Shown in pieces: positions 59,796 to 64,000 of a stretch of DNA of 64,000 nucleotides; the first letter of the stretch is position 1; every line of letters begins with the position of its first letter. The DNA is taken from positions 930,001 through 994,000 of the forward strand of contig CAWCAJ010000001.1 in assembly GCA_963793465.1 (NCBI GenBank), in the 5' to 3' direction. Below the pieces are notes generated by a model. It did not search any database, was not told the DNA's origin, and saw only the letters and a program-made list of their open reading frames with translations. A program made the translations under genes and the position numbers. Origin of the DNA: CAJQPP01 sp963793465 (GTDB lineage: Bacteria; Planctomycetota; Planctomycetia; Pirellulales; Pirellulaceae).

Positions 59796-59829
59796 GAGTC
59801 GCACCGACAGGTGAGTCGCACCGACAGGT
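59796..59829. repeat. 17-bp direct repeat, two units
   Basis: GAGTCGCACCGACAGGT occurs twice head to tail in the 215-bp gap after pyrB. No terminator is visible around it. Confidence 0.85.
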
Positions 59830-59894
59830 GACCTGGGCCGCTCATTTTCCCAGGCAACTTGTACAATAAACGCGACACCGAAACGAAACACGCT

Positions 59895-60245
59895 CTAATT
59901 CATGGTCATGCTGCCGAATCCGGAGGCCACATCCACGCCCTGTACCACCGGTACAGCGGACGCCCCGGATTTTCGTCGGCGGCGTTTCACTTTGGCCTTG
60001 GACCATTCCTTGGTCAGGGCTTCAAAGACATCCGAGGTCTCGTAACGGGCCACGCCCTTGCCTTCCGGAATAGGTCCGACCAGACCTCGAAACACTGGCA
60101 GACCTCTTAATGTGAGGTCGGTACTACAGTCGTCAATCCCGACCTGATCATGGGTTTTCAGAAGTTCGTCCGCACTGTCAAATTCTCGGGTGCGAATGGA
60201 ACCATCGGAATCGCGAGTGACCAGACGAATAATTTGCGTAGACAT
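59895..60245 (-). CDS. Small hypothetical protein
   Basis: This is a 116-residue protein. The N-terminal half (TQIIRLVTRDSDGSIRTREFDSADELL) resembles a small two-strand fold; a basic stretch (KVKRRRRKSG) is followed by a hydrophobic, Gly-rich end. No family is recognised. The length, Met start, and lack of overlap with other genes support it as real. It is on the same strand as the cyclase gene, 212 bp downstream of it. Confidence 0.65.
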   Translation of the reverse strand: MSTQIIRLVTRDSDGSIRTREFDSADELLKTHDQVGIDDCSTDLTLRGLPVFRGLVGPIPEGKGVARYETSDVFEALTKEWSKAKVKRRRRKSGASAVPVVQGVDVASGFGSMTMN

Positions 60246-60457
60246 AAACCTACCTTTGCGTGGGCATGCACATGGGGTACTGACAAGTTAATACCAGCGC
60301 CCAACGATCCGCGGGGGCTATGCCATCCATCGCAAACTGGTTATTTACGTACCTGTCTTATCGACGCAGCTGGCCCAGTGGAACAAACATTTTACCCAGC
60401 TGCGCATTCTGGTGTTTTTCCCATCGACCCACAGAACCCGATTTACCGGGCCCCGCC

Positions 60458-61285
60458 TCAGCCTGTGTTTACCCGGTAGATTACCGGACAGGAGGGCACG
60501 GCATCGGTGCACATCGTCGGCATTTGCAAATTAAGCAGGTACAGGCCGTCCTCCACCGCTTCCGGCACCAACACCATCTCCGTGATCGTTTTATCCTGAC
60601 GTGAGTCCTCGGTCAGCTGATGCGTGCCTTCCGGGACATTCCAGAACAAATGGTGATTGGTCAACAAGCCGTCGTCATACATGCGATCAACCGAGGGCAT
60701 GTCGACCAACAAATGCCGAAAGTTGCCAGCCACCAGATATTGCATGGCCTGCACGGTAAAAAAGGCAGGCGGATTCTGGTCTCCGTAGGCCACCGACTTT
60801 TTCTCAAATTGCGTGGCCGTGCGAACAATCAGCGAGCTGGTTCCGGAAATCCCGGTGGCCTCCACCGCCGACCGCAATGCTTCCCGGGTGATCACCCAGT
60901 CGGTATCTTGCAACGCTGGACGATAGGATTCCGTACGTGACGTGACGTTTTGCCAAAGCTGGGGTCGGACCGTGACCAGGGTCGCCGTGGTGAAGGCATC
61001 GACGACATGATGCCCCACAAATACGTCCTGATTGACAATGTGCCCGACCGACTCCGTATGCGTTCCGTTGCAATGGGGAATCAACTGCAGTTGATCGACG
61101 TTGCAGCTTCCGCCGCGTCGTGTGTCCCCCGTGAACTCTCCCAACTGCAAAGTCTGCTGGGACGCTCGGGGAGCCCCAAAGTGGTTGGGCTGCGGGCCGA
61201 TAAAGTCCATGGGGATAGCCAGCGGGACCCCTGCGGTTACCGGACACTGGTAAGTCCGATTGGCAAGTTGGAATGTAATATTCAT
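60458..61285 (-). CDS. Cyclase-family metal hydrolase (kynurenine formamidase-like fold)
   Basis: This is a 275-residue protein. The HCNGTHTESVGH block matches the HxGTHxDxxxH metal motif of the cyclase/formamidase family, and a later FHH/HHLF-type His and a C-terminal Glu may complete the site. These enzymes hydrolyse formyl-kynurenine or similar amides. Start ATG 61285 follows GGGGAA; longer frames from 61372 or 61450 are possible. The substrate is unknown, and no tryptophan-catabolism genes are nearby. Confidence 0.85.
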   Translation of the reverse strand: MNITFQLANRTYQCPVTAGVPLAIPMDFIGPQPNHFGAPRASQQTLQLGEFTGDTRRGGSCNVDQLQLIPHCNGTHTESVGHIVNQDVFVGHHVVDAFTTATLVTVRPQLWQNVTSRTESYRPALQDTDWVITREALRSAVEATGISGTSSLIVRTATQFEKKSVAYGDQNPPAFFTVQAMQYLVAGNFRHLLVDMPSVDRMYDDGLLTNHHLFWNVPEGTHQLTEDSRQDKTITEMVLVPEAVEDGLYLLNLQMPTMCTDAVPSCPVIYRVNTG

Positions 61286-61553
61286 GGTTCCCCGTTCAAA
61301 CCGGTCAACTTCCAGACGGACGTTCCACTGGCCATTCTCTGTGCTGCGCCCTGCGCTGTCGACCACGGCCATCCAAAAACCCTCACCCGTTATCAAAACA
61401 ATGCGGTGGTGTAAAATTCTGAACGCCCCCCGCCATCCATCAACAGGCATTTTTTTGAGGCTTACCGGGCGGGCTGAATGCTCAGACGCAGGACCGCAGG
61501 AAACACCGTGGCCTGCATTGCCGATGCTGGCTGAAAATCAGGACTGACCCATC

Positions 61554-61862
61554 ATGTTCAAAAAGATCCGCGATTACTGGCGAAGTCTGCGGGGCAATTA
61601 CGAATTGATGCGACGCGCGGCCGATGCGATGGCGTGGGAATGGCAACAGCGACCGCTTTCCGAAATTCAGTCAATGCTGGATAACCCAGCGGGTGCCTGC
61701 CACTTCGAGAGGGTTTTCGAAGATCGGCCCTTGCAATTCACCATCCAGGAATGGGGAACCGAAAAGGGAACCGGTCACCCCGGTTTTTCAGTAAATGTCT
61801 CTGGGCTCAAGACCGCATTCGGCGTGAAACCGGGAAACCACTTTTACAAGAGCCCCGATTAA
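61554..61862 (+). CDS. Small hypothetical protein
   Basis: This is a 102-residue basic protein with a helical start (MFKKIRDYWRSLRGNYELMRR) and a beta-rich second half (RPLQFTIQEWGTEKGTG; FSVNVSGLKTAFG). No domain is recognised and there is no signal peptide. It is divergent from the cyclase gene. Confidence 0.65.
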   Translation: MFKKIRDYWRSLRGNYELMRRAADAMAWEWQQRPLSEIQSMLDNPAGACHFERVFEDRPLQFTIQEWGTEKGTGHPGFSVNVSGLKTAFGVKPGNHFYKSPD

Positions 61863-62046
61863 GCGGTCGCTCCACACACAGACACACGCATTTGCGGTAA
61901 GGATGTATCAAAGATGATCAGGTAAATCCATCCCACGCAGCCAGGCTTTCGCGGGACTTCCTCACGGCACTTTGGTGCCAACTGTGATCGCGTGCCAACC
62001 GTTCCATTTTGTTCCCCGTCACTTCGTCCTTGCTTTCCAGCCAGCC

Positions 62047-62367
62047 ATGTCCGAATTCATTCAGGTGACAACAACCAGTGACCGCAAAGAAACGCTGCTC
62101 GCCATGGCGGAGGAACTGGTCGCCTTGCGGCTGGCGGCATGCGTGCAAATCGGCGGGCCTATCGAAAGCATTTACCGATGGCAGGAACGTCTCGAGACGA
62201 CCCAGGAATGGTTCGCGGACATCAAGAGCGTGTCGCGACACCAGCAACGAATCGAGCAGGTGATCCTGGACCGGCACCATTACGAGGAGCCGCAAATTAC
62301 GATCACACCCTTGGTGGGTGGAAGTGCCAGCTATCTGGAGTGGCTGCGACAGCAGTGTACTGACTAA
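62047..62367 (+). CDS. cutA: CutA1 divalent-ion tolerance protein
   Basis: This is a 106-residue protein with the CutA1 pattern: VTTTSDRKETLLAMAEELV, ACVQI, SIYRWQERLE, and the C-terminal PLVGGSASYLEWL. CutA1 forms stable trimers, related in fold to PII proteins, and was linked to copper tolerance. Start ATG 62047 was chosen; the frame is open further upstream. It converges on the MnmE-like gene with a 12-bp gap. Confidence 0.93.
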   Translation: MSEFIQVTTTSDRKETLLAMAEELVALRLAACVQIGGPIESIYRWQERLETTQEWFADIKSVSRHQQRIEQVILDRHHYEEPQITITPLVGGSASYLEWLRQQCTD

Positions 62368-62379
62368 GCCACTTGGCGG

Positions 62380-63510
62380 CTAACTTCCAAGGGGGCGGTC
62401 TTCCCCCATGGCCTGGATCGCCAGCTGACGTAACCCTTCCAACTCGTGGACCTGAGTGACCAGGAATGGGACTGCCGCATTCTGCAGCGGCACCCGCGGG
62501 ACCAGCAGGCGGGATATCTCCACCTGTAGCTCTTCGATACCTTGCCCCGTCCGGGCACTGATGGCCATGCCTCGCTTCAGGTTGGGGATCGCGGCAGCGT
62601 CGCACTTGTTATAGGCCAGAATTCGGCGGCCGGTATAGTCCTGAAAAAAACCCTGTTTGGGATCCGTCAAATCCACGACTTCAATCATCAGGTCCGCCTG
62701 CCGAACCGCCTTCGCTGCCAAGGACATGCCTTGGCGTTCCAGTGGATCGGTTGAGGACCGCAACCCGGCCGTATCAAGCAACTGCACGGGCCAACCGTCA
62801 ATCGCCGTTTCGAAAGAGACCAGATCGCGGGTCGTCCCCGGCTGGTCGAACACGATGGAACGATTGAATCCCACCAGTTGGTTCATCAGACTGCTTTTCC
62901 CGGCGTTGGCTGCTCCCACCACCACGATCTTCCAGGGTTGAGTCAGATGCAGTCCCAAAGACGACCGCTCCAACAGCGTGTCAATCCGCAACAACGCTTC
63001 AGCAAAGGCCGCATCGTCCAGCAGTTGTCGAACGGATTCCAGGGCAGCATCCAGGACGCCCTGAGCTTGCCAGTTCAAAATGGCCGCCGTGCGGGCCGTG
63101 GTCGCCCGGGGCAGTTCGCGGAATGCCTGCAGGGCCTGGGGGAGAGCCGTCGTATTCGTCGCGAACAATGACTCATCCTGATGGGCCACACCACAGGATT
63201 GCAGATCATGCAGGATCACCCGCTTGGCAAAATCACCCCCGTGGCAATGGACTTCGACATGGGTGTCGGAATGCAAGCAGAGGATGATATCCTCGCGACC
63301 CCAGCGACCGTAAATCGGACGCGACCGGGGCTGAAGGGCGGCGGGCTTGCCGTTGGCTGCCAAAAAGAAGGGATCCATCATGTCGGCCGCGCCGGGGCCA
63401 GCGACCGCCAGGACACAAATAGCGCCCCGGCCGCCGCCCGTAAGTTCGCAAACCAGCAGTTTGTCGGAATTGGCAAACAACTCGTTAACCGGATTCACGG
63501 GTCGCCTCAC
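62380..63510 (-). CDS. MnmE-like GTPase lacking the C-terminal tRNA-modification motif
   Basis: This is a 376-residue protein with the MnmE layout: an N-terminal folate-binding-like domain (EVHCHGGDFAKRVILHDL), helices, and an embedded G domain with GAANAGKSS at 199-207, DTAGLR near 246 and NKCD near 308. Full MnmE has ~450 residues and ends with a CIGKFC-type motif carrying the catalytic Cys of tRNA uridine-34 modification; this is missing here, and the frame stops normally. A different role or a lineage-specific form is likely. Start GTG 63510 overlaps the coaX end by 26 nt. Confidence 0.85.
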   Translation of the reverse strand: MRRPVNPVNELFANSDKLLVCELTGGGRGAICVLAVAGPGAADMMDPFFLAANGKPAALQPRSRPIYGRWGREDIILCLHSDTHVEVHCHGGDFAKRVILHDLQSCGVAHQDESLFATNTTALPQALQAFRELPRATTARTAAILNWQAQGVLDAALESVRQLLDDAAFAEALLRIDTLLERSSLGLHLTQPWKIVVVGAANAGKSSLMNQLVGFNRSIVFDQPGTTRDLVSFETAIDGWPVQLLDTAGLRSSTDPLERQGMSLAAKAVRQADLMIEVVDLTDPKQGFFQDYTGRRILAYNKCDAAAIPNLKRGMAISARTGQGIEELQVEISRLLVPRVPLQNAAVPFLVTQVHELEGLRQLAIQAMGEDRPLGS

Positions 63511-64000
63511 TCAGCAACGGTCCGGCGATCTGGCAGATCCCATTCAGTACCAGGTCCTGCACCAGGCACCATTCGCGGGGTAGCACATCTTGCCAGGGGC
63601 CCAGGCCCCCCCCCGTGCCCACGACTCGGGGGGGTATTTCGCTGATGGCCTCGATGGCTGAGACGACCTCTCGAATGGCTCCCAACCCGGTATACCAAGC
63701 CCCGTTCAACATGGCTTCGCGTGTCGAGCGACCCAACACGGAAGTTGGTTGTCGGATGGATTCACGGGAAAGATCTGGCAATGCCTCGGTCATCGATTCC
63801 AGTGCCAGCAGGTTGGTTGCCGGGCCAGCCATGATCACGCCACCACGAAAGGTGCCATCCCGACTGACAAGGTCGATGGTCATTGCCGTCCCGCAATCGA
63901 TGACGATCGTATCGCGGTCGCAAGGAAACATCCGGTGCGCGGCAAAAGCCGCCAGCAACCGGTCGACACCCACTCCCGCCGGTTGATCCAGATCCACCTT
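63485..64000 (-). CDS. coaX: Type III pantothenate kinase, partial (5' end outside window)
   Basis: 172 codons of the C-terminal part are visible. The GVGVDRLLAA segment, the phosphate-binding DCGTAMTIDLV and the GGVIMAGP loop are those of CoaX, the first enzyme of coenzyme A synthesis. The downstream end carries VVGTGGGLGPW. It overlaps the MnmE-like gene by 26 nt, so the two are probably co-translated. BirA, often next to coaX, is not visible. Confidence 0.92.
   Translation of the reverse strand, partial: KVDLDQPAGVGVDRLLAAFAAHRMFPCDRDTIVIDCGTAMTIDLVSRDGTFRGGVIMAGPATNLLALESMTEALPDLSRESIRQPTSVLGRSTREAMLNGAWYTGLGAIREVVSAIEAISEIPPRVVGTGGGLGPWQDVLPREWCLVQDLVLNGICQIAGPLLSEATRESG

Overview
The window looks like a chromosomal segment of a planctomycete, probably of the Pirellulales type. 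The signs are two MoxR-DUF58 modules with VWA/BatA-like membrane proteins, many secreted proteins with NPCBM, PQQ-propeller or degenerate trypsin/PDZ domains, moderately high GC, and frequent ATGA/GTGA start-stop overlaps. No rRNA, tRNA, CRISPR array, transposase or prophage gene was seen. This affiliation is inferred from gene content only.

Layout. 1-1582 (minus): partial DUF58 protein and MoxR ATPase. 2186-7372 (plus): VWA protein, large secreted protein, PIG-L deacetylase, CobW-like GTPase. 7528-12913: secreted SPOR-like protein (minus), HTH protein, small protein and XerC/D recombinase (plus), then a redoxin-fold protein lacking its cysteines (minus). 13493-14809 (minus): PQQ propeller. 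14917-21990 (minus): a six-gene arginine operon in the order argF'-argG-argE'-argB/A-argC-argH. 22049-22219 (minus): its leader region, with a candidate promoter, an arginine-rich leader ORF and an intrinsic terminator. 22420-23959 (plus): M24 peptidase and small membrane protein. 24016-35381 (minus): seven tightly packed envelope genes, including one intact DegP-like protease and two catalytically dead relatives. 35686-36312 (plus): HExxH protein. 36320-49546 (minus): VWA/BatA/DUF58/MoxR genes behind a very long TPR-PQQ gene broken by single-base indels. 49798-64000: mixed housekeeping genes (cupin, NAD-type DNA ligase, DCC protein, CPBP protease, Ung, PyrB, cyclase, CutA, MnmE-like GTPase, partial CoaX).

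How the genes work together. The arginine operon encodes an N-acetylated route: acetylglutamate synthase/kinase fusion, ArgC, N-acetylornithine carbamoyltransferase, N-acetylcitrulline deacetylase, ArgG and ArgH. Only ArgD is missing locally. Its leader has the parts of a classical ribosome-mediated attenuator: six Arg codons in 21, five of them CGA or AGA, a hairpin over the leader stop, and a terminator 58 nt before argF'. This is the most interesting signal found. The MoxR-DUF58-VWA-BatA genes form a chaperone/membrane-complex module whose substrate cannot be read from sequence.

Caution. The long PQQ gene (three sites) and pyrB (one site) are interrupted by single-base changes in homopolymers or short repeats, and xerC/D lacks its expected stop. 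This pattern fits uncorrected sequencing indels at least as well as real pseudogenes.
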